Shown: positions 27,343 through 41,822, numbered from the stretch's first letter. The stretch is DNA of 64,000 nucleotides from Cyprinodon diabolis (GCA_030533445.1 CM060065.1:18400474-18464473), one strand, 5' to 3'. Made by a program: numbers and translations. Notes: generated by a model not told the origin, from the letters alone.

Positions 27343-29821
27343 CTTCATCAATATGCAGATCATATTCTAATGACCAATCTGCACAAATTCATGGGTGGAG
27401 GATATGCAAATGTAAACATTTCACATGTGGGAAGCGGTTTTCCCAGTAGGAAATTAAATTGCACTACAATTTTGGCGTCTTTTTAGTACTTCTGAAAGTC
27501 AGCTGAAACCTGACACACAAAAATATCTGCGGACAAAGGAGGGATGGGTAGAAAACCACAGGATGGAGAGATATTCTGTGCCCATGTAAACATATTTCAA
27601 CCGTCAGAAATTACAGGGGGGCATTACTCATAGAGTAAGAGATCGCAACAGCAAATCTTCTCTGCCTTGTATGTATAGGTAGCTTTGAGATAGGCTACAT
27701 ATTTGAGCTGCTCTATACATTTTAGTTAGTATTATCATTATCCATTTTTTTTTAAAGTAATTATCTTTACTACCTCTATCCCCATGGCTTGCTTTCTTCT
27801 TTCTTTGATGGTCACTCTCAAACTGCCAGTATCACACTCAGTCTGCTCATTTTTAAAGGATGGAACCAAAAGAGTTCGCTCATTGCAACATTTGCTCAGC
27901 AAAACTTGTAGATCACCTCAAATACAGCCACTTGTACCGCATGCTGAAATAAATTGCTCATGCATTCTAGGGCCTTTCATTAGAAATTGTTGAAAATCAT
28001 CCTTTTGGTGTGCTACATCCGAGTTTACAAAGCCATGTTCTGTTTATAAATCAATAGCTCTGCGTGTTTTGCTACATTATTTTTTTTTTTGCTTTTCTAA
28101 ACACATTCACAGTGACAAAGTTTTTATGTGCAACACATCTGTCATAACCTTAGATGTATAGATCCATGTTGAAATCCCAAGTTTTGATTTTCTTTTTCTT
28201 ATTATGACTTCACATTTTGCCATCTAAGAGAAAAAATGATATTTTATAGTTATTTTTTTCTTTGCCATTAGTAGCCTGTAAATGTTCAAACACACCCTGC
28301 AAGTGTGGAAAAAGTCATTTATTTCCAAATTCTAATTTAATGAAGCAAATATGGAAAGCTTTATGAAGCCTTAAAACCTTGGAAGCATACAAAACATGCA
28401 ACAACAAAAAAAAAACTTTGTCCTTTAAAAATCTTTTTGTAATTAATAATACATTTAATTAGTGTCATTTAAAATTGAGAGGTTTCACTTTATGTTGTGT
28501 GCGACTGAAGACAGGTGTTTAATATAGGAGGAATTTTCTGTTCTTATTAAAATAAATGAATAATTAGGTTTTGCTTAAAACAAAGTGTTATGTAATGTTA
28601 CATTTTCAAGTATTTGATAGAGTATATGCTCGCTAAAAAAACAACATTTGCCCAACTTATTACTTATTCTGTTAAGTATACTTTTCAACACCTTGACATT
28701 GAAATAGAGATAATGTCTAGATCACACTGTAGTTGTTTGTCATGAAAAAAGACAGCAACAATTGACCAAATGTTCTTGGATTAAAGTTTATTTATTTATT
28801 TAAATCAAAGATTGTGTAGGATCTTTAGTGTGCATATGCCCAAAAGCTGAAAATGATGTATGCACAAAACATTTCAGATTTATAAACCTTGTCAACACAA
28901 GTCAATTTCATTTCCACAGCTGTGTGCACAAGTTTGTGCACAAGGCTTCACTTCGTTTGGCTCTCCACACACCCACCTCCAACCATAAATGCTCTATGCA
29001 AAGCGCCGCATGACTGTCACTGAGCCAGCTGATTGATGTTATTTAATGCTTGCCAATGACAGCTGTGGAAAACAGTGAAAAAACAAAAAGCGGTTTAACC
29101 AAGGCAGAAATAGATGTGTTGGTTGTTGGGATGGAGAGTCGGATAAATATCTGGTAGTAGTGTTGTGATTAATAGAAGGCTGTATTATAAATGGCAACAG
29201 AGTTTGATGCATGGACTGATCACATTAACAAGGACATCCAAGGCGGCAGGCAGCATTGCGCTTTGCACTGGCTGTAATATCTCATCTTTATGGATAATTT
29301 CACAAAATTATTTTGTTCTTAAACGTGTCTTCAGGAAGAGCGTTAATTAGTTGTTGATTATGTTTAACACCTGTGGAGCAATTCGCAGTGGTAAGTGCGG
29401 GTTGCCAGGAATCACAGAATGATAAACAGGTGTCACTAATTAATACAATTGTAAAAAGCCAGAAATCTGGATATTTCCGGTCACTACGCTATCTATAAGA
29501 TTTAAAATGGGCAATAAAAAAATAAAAAAAACTGTCCTTTATTTGCACCTCATCCTGTAGAGCTACGGTTCACCACTGTGAGCACGAATTCCATGGTGAT
29601 TATTGCAAGCTGAAGTATGGTTAATGCTTTATGTAAATGATTTCAATTCTGAGAGGACTTCATTTGGCTTTAATTGTTCATTCCTCCAGTATGCATGTAC
29701 ACACGGATCAGAGATGGTGTGAGGGGCGTTACATTTCCACACCAAGTTCTTTTTTTTGTTGATAGATCATAAAATTTGTGTAGAAAGTGTCTTGCATGAT
29801 TTTCAGGTTTACGCAAGCTTG

Positions 29822-30345
29822 CCAATTCAATTCAGTTTATTTCTATAGCGCCAAATTCACAACACATGTCATCTGAAGGCACTTAACAGTTCAACCAGAT
29901 CATACAGTCAATTTGATACAAAGTTTTCTATCTAAGGAAAACCAGTTGATTGCATTGACTCATTGACTCAAATACAATCCCTCACACTAAGCATGCTTGT
30001 AGCGACAGTGGAGAGGAAAAACTCCCTTTTAACAGGAAGAAACCTCCAGCAGAACCAGGCTCAGTGTGAGCGGCCATCTGCCGAGGCCGACTGGGGTTCA
30101 AGGAGACAGAAGCAGAGATACAAAAAGCAGCGGTAAAAGGCGGCCCCGTCCAGGAAGCACACAGCCAGGCAGACGAGCACCGAGCCAGCTCCCATACCAG
30201 AGGACGAAGAGAGCACATCCAGCCAGTCAGAGAAACAGGACTACACTGGAAAACAGGCCGATCTCCAGCATCTATAAACAAGGGTGTTGATGGAAGCAGC
30301 ACAGCTGATGTTACTCTCCAGGATGGTGTCACAGCCAAACATTAA
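29822..30345 (-). mobile_element. L2-like LINE 3' end, copy A
   Basis: The left border caattcaattcagtttattt and tatagcgcc are, on the minus strand, the GGCGCTATA..AATTGAATTG tail typical of fish L2-type LINEs. The following 500 bp (gaggaaaaactccctttt, agaaacctccagcagaacc, ggccgatct) recur in the same order at 55351-55985. The long minus-strand frame here (WMCSLRPLVWELARCSSAWL) is shared by both copies but matches no protein I know. It is treated as untranslated repeat sequence. Confidence 0.72.
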
Positions 30346-31504
30346 CAGACGAGGCAATTCAGACCACAGAGGATCTGTACTTGAGCTCGTTTAAAGTTTG
30401 AACTTTACCATATCTCAATACACACTTTATCTGAGCGAGAAGACTTCTTCTCTTCTCTATGTGAAATTTACTTCTTACGTTGGGGACAAACTAATACAGC
30501 TTATATAATCAGTCACATCAAAAATCATTACAGCTTTAATTCACTTCCACCCTCATATTTGGCCTAATGGTCTGTAACAGTGAGGTGGAGGATTAGGGAA
30601 TTCCTTCCAGGTGAATTCATTAGTGCTGATCTCATGTTTGCTCTCTGCAGGTCAACCTCAGAGAGAGGGAGGTTAGAAAAACCAAAAAAAGAAAGCATAA
30701 CAAAACTAGGGAAGTCCTTGACTTGAGGAGATGACTTTCAGTACCCTCACACATGGACATATGCTATTATGTAATATAAATGGTGGTTGTTATTGTATGG
30801 CCTCCAAGATGGTGTGAGTACTGAAGGCAATGCTGAAGATAAAACGTCTGCAGTAAAATGGCGTCATTTTCCTCAGAGATTGGTGTTTCAAATGGTGGGA
30901 AATATCACAATAGAGCAGTACTTGGAAAGCAATCCAAGAGATTTAAAGAAGCAGGCCTTCTAATGTTTGCTGCAAATGTATAGATCGTTGATTAGATAAA
31001 CCTTTTCCCTGTACTGACATGGCATTAGTTTTATCCTTGCAAACATTCTAATCCTTAATGCGACTGAAGCTGATTGAGCTCACTTTTCGCATTAGCTTAT
31101 TTGTTGTTGTTTTTTATGCTACCGAGCTTATTACTTATTGGCGTTGTGTTTATTAATGGATTAGAAAATAATTGAAAGCCGTTCTTTACTTTGAGATGAG
31201 TTGGTTTTGGAATAAATCACCATATTAAAAGATTAAAGTCTTGAAGTTTTTGAAGATGTCGAACATTAAAACTGCGAAAAGTACACTCTATTAGAAAAAG
31301 AAATTCAGGTGTTAATAATATCAACGGGCTTTACATTTTTCACCTTTTCCTGTAGTTCCTGGATATAATTAACCTTATAGCATTATTTATTTTCTCCTAG
31401 TGGATGCCTGGCTCTCGAGATCAAGAGAAAGTTGTGTGACGACCTGCTTGTTCTTTACTACTGGCACACTGTAAGAGATAATTAGACAGATATCCACTGG
31501 ACTT

Positions 31505-31541
31505 GGTTTTCAAGATTTGAAGACTTCAAATCTTGAAAACC
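31505..31541. repeat. Perfect hairpin, 18-bp arms with a 1-nt loop
   Basis: ggttttcaagatttgaag, a single A, then its exact reverse complement. It is an almost perfect palindrome in intron 6 with no other copy noticed. Confidence 0.93.
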
Positions 31542-32483
31542 TTCATCAGCATAATTAGACAGACCATTTCCATATAAATATAATGACCTGGGAAGACGGC
31601 CTGTTTGTGTGGGCTCTGTCAAACTGCACAATGCAATACTTGATGGAAGAGGTGGTGTGTGTGGGAGAGGTTAAGCTCGTATTGGTTGTTGTGGGAAGCA
31701 CAGGCTCCCAGGTGGAGTTAAAGTCAGTGGTCAGAGCTGACAGCTTGATGTGACTTGTAAAACTATGTGACACATTAAAGAGCCATGATCATTCAAATCC
31801 CTGCTTCAGTGCTGCCAACCTTAACTAAAATAACCCTCCAATACATCTAAATTGGTCCACTTAACATATCCGTGGTGGATAATGGGTCTCTCCAATGCGA
31901 GGTGGGGATATTTCTCAGAAATGCTGGAGCTTTTGTGTCTGCTGAGTGGAAACTTGATAAGCTTTTGAATTACAATGAGAAAAAAAAAGCAGCTAAGGAG
32001 GTTGGTGGACACCATCGTAGGAATTATAAGGGGATTGAATGCTATAGAAGGTGGGGATGAAGTGACAAGGAAAAAAGTGAAAGTAGGCGGCCTTGTTTGA
32101 ACTAAATACCTCCAAGCAGCTTTGGAAAGTCAAGTTATTACATTCTCATTCGCATTTATCCTCCATTTGTTTCAGTGCAGAACCTAAATTACCTTATTAC
32201 TGTGCTAATTTTTGGTGGATTTTTATTCCGATAAAAATGTAATGTATATGCTGGCACAGGAGGTGTGTGAAATGTGTTCAGATTACTGAGGTTAGGAGAT
32301 AGAATTAGCCTTTAAAAGGACCTAAAACCCTGCAAATGGGGTTTGTTATGAAGCACTCTGAGGATGCGAGGATAGCAGCAGGATTTCTGTCTCACGCTGT
32401 CTCGCAGTCAGTATTTCTTTCCTCGGGTACACATCGGCTCTGATCAAATGGACTTTCTCTCCTGAAAGTGTGATACACCCCAC

Positions 32484-32485
<2 letters not shown>

Positions 32486-32545
<60 letters not shown>
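32486..32545. repeat. (CA)n microsatellite
   Basis: About 30 uninterrupted CA units. Confidence 0.97.
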
Positions 32546-32550
<5 letters not shown>

Positions 32551-35499
32551 TCCTGACTCACTTCACGCTTTTTGCTTTGACATGTTGAAGAGCACCATTA
32601 GTTCTATAATGAGTTTTTGTGTGGCTTCAGAAAATATGTGCCATTATGACACATATCATCAAATGTAAGAATCATTAAAGGCTTTTCATGTCGCAGCTGA
32701 AAAGGAAGGTCTGATCACGTAGCGCACACACTGCAAACATGGCGGTCTTTAAATGAGGTCCATCCCATTATTTTCTTCACAGCCTATACTGAAATGTGTA
32801 CATAATGCTACCATGCCAAACGGCTTTTATGTTGCTTTGACAGTACTCCTGAGGTCTCTACACACCAATTACCTGCACCTCTTAACATTGTCTTGAAATG
32901 CTTGAAAATGTCACCAGATTTTCAAAACCCCTGAGCCCCCCCCCAGCCCCCTTGTTGATAACCTCGTCATACTTTTACACCCCCCATATGTTTTCCTCCT
33001 ATATTATCTCCCTTTCTTATTCTGCCTCAGTGTCTCAGGCATCAGCACTTCATTTTGATCCCTCTTTGTTTTTCTGTTTCAATGTCCTCGCATCGTGAAG
33101 GTAATGGGTGGGCTCGTTAACAACATATTTGCCTTTGCGACTTTATACTCTACCACAATGTTTTTTTATGTACTCATGCAGGTTTTTGTGTATGCAGGTC
33201 GGGGAGGATGGCGAGGTGTTTTGGGGATGGGGGTAGATATGTTTGCAGGAGCATCAGGAGAAAGGGGGAGAACAAATTCACTGATAAGTGATTTAGGCTG
33301 TCATCAATCCACAGAATGACTTAGGAAATGTTAGGATGGGCTTAACAACTGTTAAGATCAGACTGGTGCCGTCACTGTGAAAAGAAACGGAAATAACAAT
33401 GTTTCAAAGCTGATATGACAGCTGTCTAAAAATCCTCATTTAGCTTTAACACGTATACAAACATATTAAGAGGGTAAGAATGGGTATTCAGGAGTCCTAT
33501 AGAGGGCACTATTCCACTGAGAATAAAATCCCTGTTAAAATTCAAACCACAGCCCAATACACACTAATTAACAACCTTCTAATCAGTCCGGAATCTTATT
33601 TTGTCTGTATACTTCAGTCAAGATTTGCAAATGCATTTTTTTTAGAGTACACTTGTTCTCACTGTGGGGTAGATTTTCTTCTCTTTAAAAAAACTAAACT
33701 GACTGTGATGTTGTAGATGTTAATGCTCAGACAGAAGTACTTTTCGTGATCTTGGTGCAGCACAAATAGATGGAGAGGGGAAGGGAATAAAAAAAAAAAA
33801 GCCTAATGAAGTCTGTTAATTTGCTGCTATCAGAATGAAAGTCTCAGACTAATTATGGCCCTGGGTCATCTAGTCTTGATCACAGGGAGAGGTGGCCCTG
33901 CATGGTTCACTTTGATTAGCTCACTCACAACAGAGCTCCTTCACTTCATTTACTCTGATCTACCTTGCTGCCTCACTTTCGCTGGCAATAGCACAGGCGA
34001 TTCGGGGAAGATGCTCCATGTGCAAGCAGTTCTCGCCCCGTCGTACGTACTAATGCAGAGCTGTGTATCATGATAAGGCAGGGGGGAAAACTTTAGGGCA
34101 GGTATGTAGAGCTCCAGTAACACGTGGACGCCTGTCTGATGTCTCCTGTGCGTTCTTGTACTTCCTGTCAGACTGACTGAAGGTCAGGGCTTAGTGGAAT
34201 TTGAACCATACAGTCAACAGTCAAATTGTGCAGCCTGTCTGACTGTTCTTCTCCACTCTGTTGACTGTAGACTTGACAGATTTGTCGGAGTGCTGGATTT
34301 GTTCACTTGCTGCAAGCAGCCCCCCTCTGTGCATCTGATGTCTAGGAGTGAATTTTGCTGCAGGCAACAGAGTGCGTGTGTATAATGTATAAATATATGT
34401 GTGTGTTCCAGATATAGCTCATGTTATCAGGACCTAATTCATCCGAGAGCCTAAATTTCAAGATAATATAACCCTTAGGTCTTTATAAACATAATTTCAG
34501 TTAGTCTAAGGTAAGTTTTGGTTTGGGGAAGGCAGCTTGTTATTCTGTTAGTATGTTTCTACCACGTTCTTTATAGGTGCTGACTGATATGTGTCTGATT
34601 GTGTTTGTGGGGGTTCGATTGTGAGGCCTTCTAAATTAACACCAGCTACAGAACTCCCCTTAATAGCAGTGATTTAAGCCTTACCTGCATGACTGCCTTG
34701 ATTAGTTATTAGAAACAACACAGTGATTTAATTAGCCTTTGAAGACAGCTGCCCTCTCTGCTTTTCCCTCTTGTGTGCTTGTGTCCTTATGGCTGGCCTG
34801 TTGTCACTGAATCTTTCTTTAAGTAACCCCTTTAAAAAAAAAAAGTAAGGCACAGCTCTTGAATAAAACTGAGGACATATATGTAAATACCTAAACATAA
34901 ACAAGCACACTTTGGATGTCTTGCTTGCCTTCTTAAACACGTTTGACCGACTGGACCGAAACTCTAAACCTGGGTTGGTGCTAAAGCCAAACGCAGCAGT
35001 CACTGGCTCCTGTTTGCAGCGGTGTTAATAGATGCAGATTGTCAATATTTAAATTGGAAGAATAATTATGTCAAATGCTTTTTACCTTTGCTTTACCTTC
35101 ACCTCCAAACAGCAGGGCTTTTTTTCTCCTTTAAATGGAATAGAAGCTACAGTAAGTCAGTGCTTTATTATTCCAAATCCCAAACCAGACTTTAAAATAA
35201 GCCTCTCAACCTCTTAAGCTGTTAAGGGTTCTACACAAGTAGAAAAGTGGCCCTTTTTTCCACTTGTGTAGAATTTGAAAAGAGTTTCTTATTGCCTGCC
35301 CGAAAATAAATTACGGTTTATAAATTGGTCCTAAATCATACTATAACTTTATTTCTTTGCCTAAAGGAAAACGATTGAAGTAGAGGGGGGGTTTATGAGA
35401 TACTAAGGTTAGCAAAACGTGGTGTGTAGTTACCAGTTATTATCCTACGATTTAGAAAAAAATGCTGTTTTATTGAAAAGAACCTAAAAGGCTGTTTAA

Positions 35500-36150
35500 C
35501 AACCTCTGCAACTTGGACCCAATATTCAGACAGACGGTTCAGGACGGTTTACAACAAGCTTTATTTAGAACAAATAACTCAGTGAGCAGCTGATCGTCAG
35601 CGGGGTGGATAACTGGATTCACTGCAGAGGCAAAAAACACAGGTCAGTGACTGGGATATCGGGCTAATCATGACAAGGAGGAAAAGTCACTGACCTGGTT
35701 CAAAGTCCAGTCCGATCCCAGATGAAAGAGAGATTGTTAGCAGCCGTAGCCGCTTCCAGCGCCCCAAATGATGATGAGCTGACGACAGCTGATGCCGAGG
35801 CAGCAACATTGTCCTTAAGGAGAATCCAAGGCGAGGTCAGAGAAACAGTCCAGGTTCGGTAACCAGCAGGATGCAGGAAAAAAGTGCAAAAAACCCAGCA
35901 GACAGATGCAAGGCAAAAAACTCCACAATCCAAAACAGAAAACAGGTCAGAATCGAGATAACAGACAGATTTACTTGAAGGCCAGAGTTACTCTCACAAC
36001 AGCTTAAATAATCTGGCACTGGTGGCTGAAAACAAACAACATATATAGGAGCTGGAAACAGGTGGATAAGATAAGTGGTAATGAGAAACTGGGCAGAGTT
36101 AAACAGGTGAATTGAATGAGCAATCAAGGGAGCCACCAGTGCCAGGATTA
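35500..36150. repeat. Unclassified repeat-like segment
   Basis: Purine-biased, less AT-rich than its surroundings, with phrases such as gaacaaataactcagtgagc and gaaacaggtggataag that resemble teleost interspersed repeats. I could not define ends, target duplications or coding content. Confidence 0.3.
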
Positions 36151-38849
36151 TAACAGGTTGACTTCGGTAAAACTTTGAGGTGCAATGGCTGATTTATACT
36201 TCGAAACTAGGTTCACTGCGTAGGTGTCGCAGTGCACAAAAAGACGTCCCTGCTCCCTCTGCAGACACTCTACTGCTCCTCTCCCAAATTGTAGGTGATC
36301 GCAGACAGTGACGCAGACAGGAGGCCGGCTTGTTTGGTTTTTATGACCGCAATTGTGGAAAACGACTTGTTGAGTTGGACCAGCTAGAAGAGCGAGGTGC
36401 ACAAGAACGCTGGGACCATTTTTCCACCTGGATCCCCGCTCTTTTCCGCCCTCAGCCGTATCTAGACCCACAGCGTATAACGCATACCACGCTCAATGTT
36501 GAGCATAAATCAAAAATGTCTGCATCAAGCTCACTGCGACACACTGCGGTGGGGAGTATAGCCAGCCCTTTAGTGCCACAGCTCTCACACATCATGAATA
36601 CGCCACAAGTGCCCAATAATTAGGCATTTGCACAACTTCTGCTTCAATACTGCCATGACTGCATAACTGCAATAGGAAGTGAAACTTGCCACTTGACATA
36701 GTTTTCCATTTAAGTCTAACACCTGAAATTTATAACTGTGACTTCATTACATGTGTTCAGAAAAGGAGAAAATAAAACCAGAAATCTGCTTTGAAGAAGC
36801 GACACGTCTATATATTTCATTAGAAAACCTGATAATTTACTCACATTTTAAGCTTGGAAACAGTGAGATATCTTCTTCTGAGTGATTGGGGAAGCTTGTT
36901 TAGTTTATACAACATGGCTTCTGTCTTTTTTGCTACTAAAAAATGCTTTTCTGTATTTCTTGTAATGGAAAAGAAACTATTGGAATCGTCTCTGAGCCAA
37001 CTAGAGGGCAAGCATCTCTTTACCCTTTGCTCCGTAGAGCATAAAAAAAAAAAAAGCTCACTCTTGCTACTTTTTAAACCTTGTTTTACCTTAGTAGCGA
37101 TAGCCAATCTATAATTCTTCAGTATGATTCAAATGAATATGCTGTGTAAATGTTAAGAGGGCAGTTTTGATTGGACTTTCTGGTGTTACAATAACTGATT
37201 GGTGTTAAAGAAATTTGATCTGGACACTAATATAAAAAAATTTGTGTTAAAAAAATAAAAAAAATGCTAAAAATCACTGAAGTCACACAACCTAAGGTTT
37301 GTTGGCTGTATGGATCTCAATGAAGAGCAATTCTAACTGATTGAACTGATGTTTGTTTTTATGACTGCAAAAAAGGTTAAGATTCCTCAGTAGACTTTAC
37401 TTTGTTTCCTTTTAGTTAAAAAGTGATGTTGGCCCCTATCAACATTGCAAGCAAACATACATGCACAACAAACCTTGTGAATGTTAGTAGGGAAAGTACA
37501 ACAAAAGTTGAAACTCAATAAAAGACAAACATGTTGGATTGTATGATTTTACCTTTTTGTTTTTCTAAATTAAGATCTGTTGGAGCGTTGTGTATTTGTT
37601 GGTTGCAAACTATACAATTAGTAGACCCTGCATAACTTTCTATGATTCTTCAATACAAAATCAGTGGCTTTGTTAATAGATGAAAATATATTTGAAAGTT
37701 GCTCAACTTCAGTTTTTTCACAGAACTGTGGTTTTAGCCTTGATACAACTCTTATGAAAAAAATACAGTACTTGAAATCATTTTCAGCGCTACAAGGAGA
37801 AAAATGCTAAATTAAGCAGGTAGATGTAGTAAATGAGAGCTTATTCAGGGTTGGTTGCATACACTGTTCTTTTCTCCATTTTTTTTTTTTTTTTTGTAAC
37901 TTGATAAGTTTATTTCAGCAGTCAGAATAATGGTAGAGAGATAGCTGAAGTTATATTTTGATGAACAGCACTGCAGTATAAGAAAAGTGTTTGGTAAATT
38001 GGTGCTCACCTATTACAGGGGTAGGGATGTAAATGATGTCATTTGTATTGAGATGGCATGTTTAGAAAAGCCTTGGAAAGCATTATCTTGCCCATTACAA
38101 GAGCAACAGTGTTATAGGCATTTGCTAAAGCATCTAACAATAAACTCCATAAATGAAGCTCTAGAGGAGGAGGGCATGTCTTGATGCTTCGGATAGATTA
38201 AAATGCAGATTCTTTATCTGATAACTTTTTTTGTCTTAAGTGTTTAACAAAAAGTATGCTGTGTCACTAAATTTGATTTTCTGTGTGTGAGTGGCTGGAT
38301 GTGTGTGTCAAAACCAGGCCAGTTCCAGTAAGCCGCTTCCTCTGATTAGAAATCCTCGGTGATAAGATGAAGTGGTACTGTGAGTGGAAAGGGCCAAGGA
38401 GACGGAGATCTGTGTGTGTGGGTGTGTACGTGGGTGTACGTGGATGTTGGGGTGGGGGTGGTGGTCTGAATTTGAGGTGTTACTCGCTTGTCTCTGAGGC
38501 CTGCCTGTCATGTACAGCATCACTCATGCTCTTTCACAGCAGTTTTATTTAATCCACCACTCCCTTTAGTGCTTTGATGGCAGGATTCACTGATACTGCC
38601 TTGTGGGAAGGGTGGTTGCTTGGGAAGCTAGTGTGTGCACGGTGTTCTACCTTGTCAAGTGCCTTTAAACAGAGATCAGATCAAAACCAAACAGCGAAAT
38701 TAAAACCGGTGAGAAATTTAGATACCTTTTTTAAAAAGTGGAAAAAATATAACCAGTATTGAATCCTCAGCTGGTCTAGTCACTAACAAACCCAATAATA
38801 AATCATCTATCTTGTTTAACTAGCAATGAATAAACATGTTCAGTTTAGT

Positions 38850-39015
38850 GGTGGCCAAGTGATTGGAGCAGACTGCTTGAAGTTTGAGATGGCTGCAAGT
38901 ACTCTGAGCAAGACCCTCATTCCGAAATTGCCCCCTTACCACTTTGAGTTGCCCATTGCTCCTCGCGAGACAGGTTAAATGCTGAAAGCATATTTGGCTG
39001 TATTCTACATTTGCA
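38850..39015 (+). mobile_element. SINE fragment
   Basis: ggtggccaagtgattggagc, then tctgagcaagaccctcattc and ttgcccattgctcc, then tatttggctgtattctaca and gcaatgacca. The middle and 3' parts parallel the 40864 SINE (ctgagcaagac, cccacactgctccc, gacagtgtaatgacaatga). The tRNA-like head is decayed. Confidence 0.55.
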
Positions 39016-39069
39016 ATGACCACTGAAACTGATTACCCGTATCCCCAGTTTGTATTAATTAGTGTATAC

Positions 39070-39325
39070 ACAGCTCTACTACGAGGTGTTGCCTTGGAGC
39101 AAGAACATCCTGGGTTTGAATCCCTGCCCAAGGTTTCCTTGTGCATGCATTGGTTCTTCCAGGGTATTCCAATGGTCCAAAAACAGTATTTTAGATGAAA
39201 TGGGTACTCTTAAGTTGTCCTGAGGTTATGAGTGTTTGCATTTGTGGTTGTTTTTTCTTTGCCTCTCTGTGTTTCTCTGTGATACAATGAAAAGCTGCCC
39301 AGGGTTTCCCCTTTCTTGCCAACAA
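39070..39325 (+). mobile_element. Decayed tRNA-derived SINE-like repeat
   Basis: gtgttgccttggagcaagaa and cctgggtttgaatccctgcc (B-box-like), followed by tccttgtgcatgcattggtt, gggtattcc and ggtccaaaaac, closing with gctgcccagggtttcccc. This order matches a very common teleost dispersed repeat. It is heavily mutated. Confidence 0.6.
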
Positions 39326-40863
39326 TGTCATCATGTTGCCAGCACCATTACGTCTAGATATCAACAGATACGAGTTTTAGTAGGACTATGCCATTACAGA
39401 TACTTTAAAATCAGTCTAGATAATTTTTGTAGCGAAAGGGCTTTTTCCTCCTTCATTTACATGAAAAGAATGGCAACAGGATAAAATGTGTCACTGGTGT
39501 TAATTACAAAAAGAAAAACATTTATTGACAAATGAAAGATAACATTAACAATGGACAGCAAATTGAGGAGTGGCAATCCATCCACTCCACATGGTCTCAA
39601 GGCATAGCTTCTGAATCTGCTAAATAATCTCCACATGCATGCACGTAATAATCGATATCGATAAAAGATTTTTATGTTTGTTTCTACTTGCGGCCTGTAA
39701 GGACTAGTGGTCAAAGAGCCTAATGGATGGTTTGCTTTAACAGTCTTTACTGTGGAAATAATAGAGAATTTACTGTTTTAAATGTGAACTGCAGTAAATA
39801 ACTGTATTCAGTCTTTATAGTGTACTTTTGTTTTAGCCATTCTAACCAAAGAGCTGAAATAAATCACAAAGAAGATTTTAAACCAGTTTGGAATATTTTA
39901 AAAAGTCCTGAATTCTGTAATGCAGCAGTAATAGATCAAAATAACTGCATTTTGTCAGAGTTCTCTCTAATGGACAGCTTCCTCCTCTCTTTTACTGATC
40001 TCTGCTTTCTGATTCTAATTGGTTTTAGTCAGAAACTCAGGAACATTCTTCTTGTCAAAAGAAACCAAATCTAGCTCTTGGTTATAACTTTTCTGTAATT
40101 GCTGCTTCTTTGCTGTTTGTGTCCATAATCTTATGCTGCAGACTGCCTACTGCTCTGCTCTTGCATGTATATCCTTATCTTTCCCTAGTAGTGCTGCAAT
40201 CTGATACTCACAACTATCTGCACTCTCTTTGATTGATTAACCTGTAACCTTTGACCTCCGACAGGGCACATTAATTGGCTGATGTATAATGAGTGGATTT
40301 CCCTGAAGAGGACCCGTTATGAAGCTGTAGGGATTGATGGGTTATGTTGGAAGGGGGAAATCTAATTAGCCAATTTAACTGATAACAACTGGGGCTATGT
40401 GGACTGAGTGTATGTGGCTGATGTAAATCTGGCCAGATCTTTAAAATGATAGAGGTGGATTAGCCTTCAAGTATCATGGGTGGTCGAATTGCTTATTTAT
40501 TTTTTTTACCCAGCTATACACCTGTGTATAAACTGTTCACATGCCTTCAGGATGTACTCGTAGCTCTTGAAGTTTAACATTTGCTAACTTCATTACCAAA
40601 AATGTCAATACATTTTACAGAAAGACAGGTTTATTTTTTTGTGAAAAGGAGCATGGCTTTCTACATGTTTTACAGTAACATGCTAACAATGTGTGAAGTT
40701 GTCTTTGCCACCCCTGACACAACACAGTGTTATAGTACTGGAGACTAGTCTCGTGATCAATTTTTGTGCTCATTTTTGTCTCAAACTCAACTGCATATGT
40801 GCTTAAATACAACACTGAGGACTAGGGATGTTAAATTTTATTTTTAAGACTAATTCAACATGT

Positions 40864-41093
40864 AGGGGAGCGTGGCATAGTGGCTAGAATCCAGAGGTTC
40901 TGAGTTTAAGCCCACTCTATGGACTGACACTCTGGGTCTCTGAGCAAGACTTTTAACCCCCACACTGCTCCCTAGGTGCCGCACAATGGCATCCCGCTGT
41001 TCCCCAAGGGGATGGATTAAATGTAGAGAGTTCATTTTCTTGCTCTGTACTTGTGACAGTGTAATGACAATGAAAAAAATAAAAATAAAAAAA
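40864..41093 (+). mobile_element. tRNA-derived SINE
   Basis: A tRNA-like head with A box gtggcatagtggctag (about 40872) and B box ggttctgagtttaagcc (about 40896). It is followed by the ctctgagcaagacttttaac core and an A-rich tail (aaaaaaataaaaataaaaaa) ending near 41093. The head is too diverged and lacks the 3' stem to be a tRNA gene. Confidence 0.75.
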
Positions 41094-41387
41094 GCCTGGT
41101 GTGCTACTGTTAGAGAAAGGGAAATATGGAGCCTATGAATGTTCTTCTCCACTGTGGGTAAGATGGCAGCTCCATCACTTCCATAAAGAAACGGTAATGA
41201 AACTCTAACCTGAGGAACATGTCTCCAACTGCAGGTCTACCTTCAGTTTGCTTTTAACTACACTCTGGCTTCTGTTCTGATTTTACAAACAAAGGTCTTC
41301 CGGGAACCTGATGTGTAAATGAAATTTCATTGTGACATGAATTGTGGATTACTAGCCTTGGTCTAAACTTGTCTCAGTGGTCTTAAC

Positions 41388-41822
41388 TAGGGCTTGGCAA
41401 TTAATTGCATTTGCAATATCATGGCAATTAAAAAAAAAAACTGCTATTTTCAAATAACAGACACTGAGTTTTAATCACAACATATTTAACAAGAGTAAGA
41501 CACTAAATTTCTCCCTCCAGCCTTTAAGGTGGTGATTAAATGCTTCAAGTGGGTTTGTCGCCACACAGATATTTAGAGAGAGTTGCAGATAACATTTAGA
41601 TCTATGCCTGCATGTAGAAGTAAACACATTTTCACATAATGGTTTCGGTAAAGTCCTATAACAGTGGACTCTGGGCAAGCAAGCTTTCAAAAACTGAAAG
41701 TCTGAGGTGAAACGTCTGCAAGCTTGGGCTTAGTACAAAGGAAAAGTGAAATGAACATTGCAATAGTAGTTTTGGTTAGATATAATCGCAATTTAGTTCT
41801 TTGGCAAAATCGTTCAGCCCTA
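41388..41822. mobile_element. hAT-type non-autonomous element, 435 bp
   Basis: TAGGGCTTGGCAATTAATTG at the left and the reverse complement TAGGGCTGAACGATTTTGCC at the right. Flanking 8-mers gtcttaac and gtcttgac agree at 7 of 8. Part of its interior (caatggactctgggcaagca-like) recurs at 42440-42515. Confidence 0.85.

Noticed and set aside
29982..30338. 118-residue minus-strand open frame, partly shared with 55531-55815
   Set aside because: It is shared because both lie in the same L2-like repeat; the frame matches no known LINE protein segment and sits in the 3' region.
36330..36623. 97-residue open frame beginning MFGFYDRNCGK
   Set aside because: It lies in repeat-like sequence and has no recognised domain; there is not enough to call a gene or an element.
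40864..40940. tRNA-like A and B boxes
   Set aside because: No acceptor stem can be formed and it continues into a SINE core with an A-rich tail, so it is a SINE head and not a tRNA gene.
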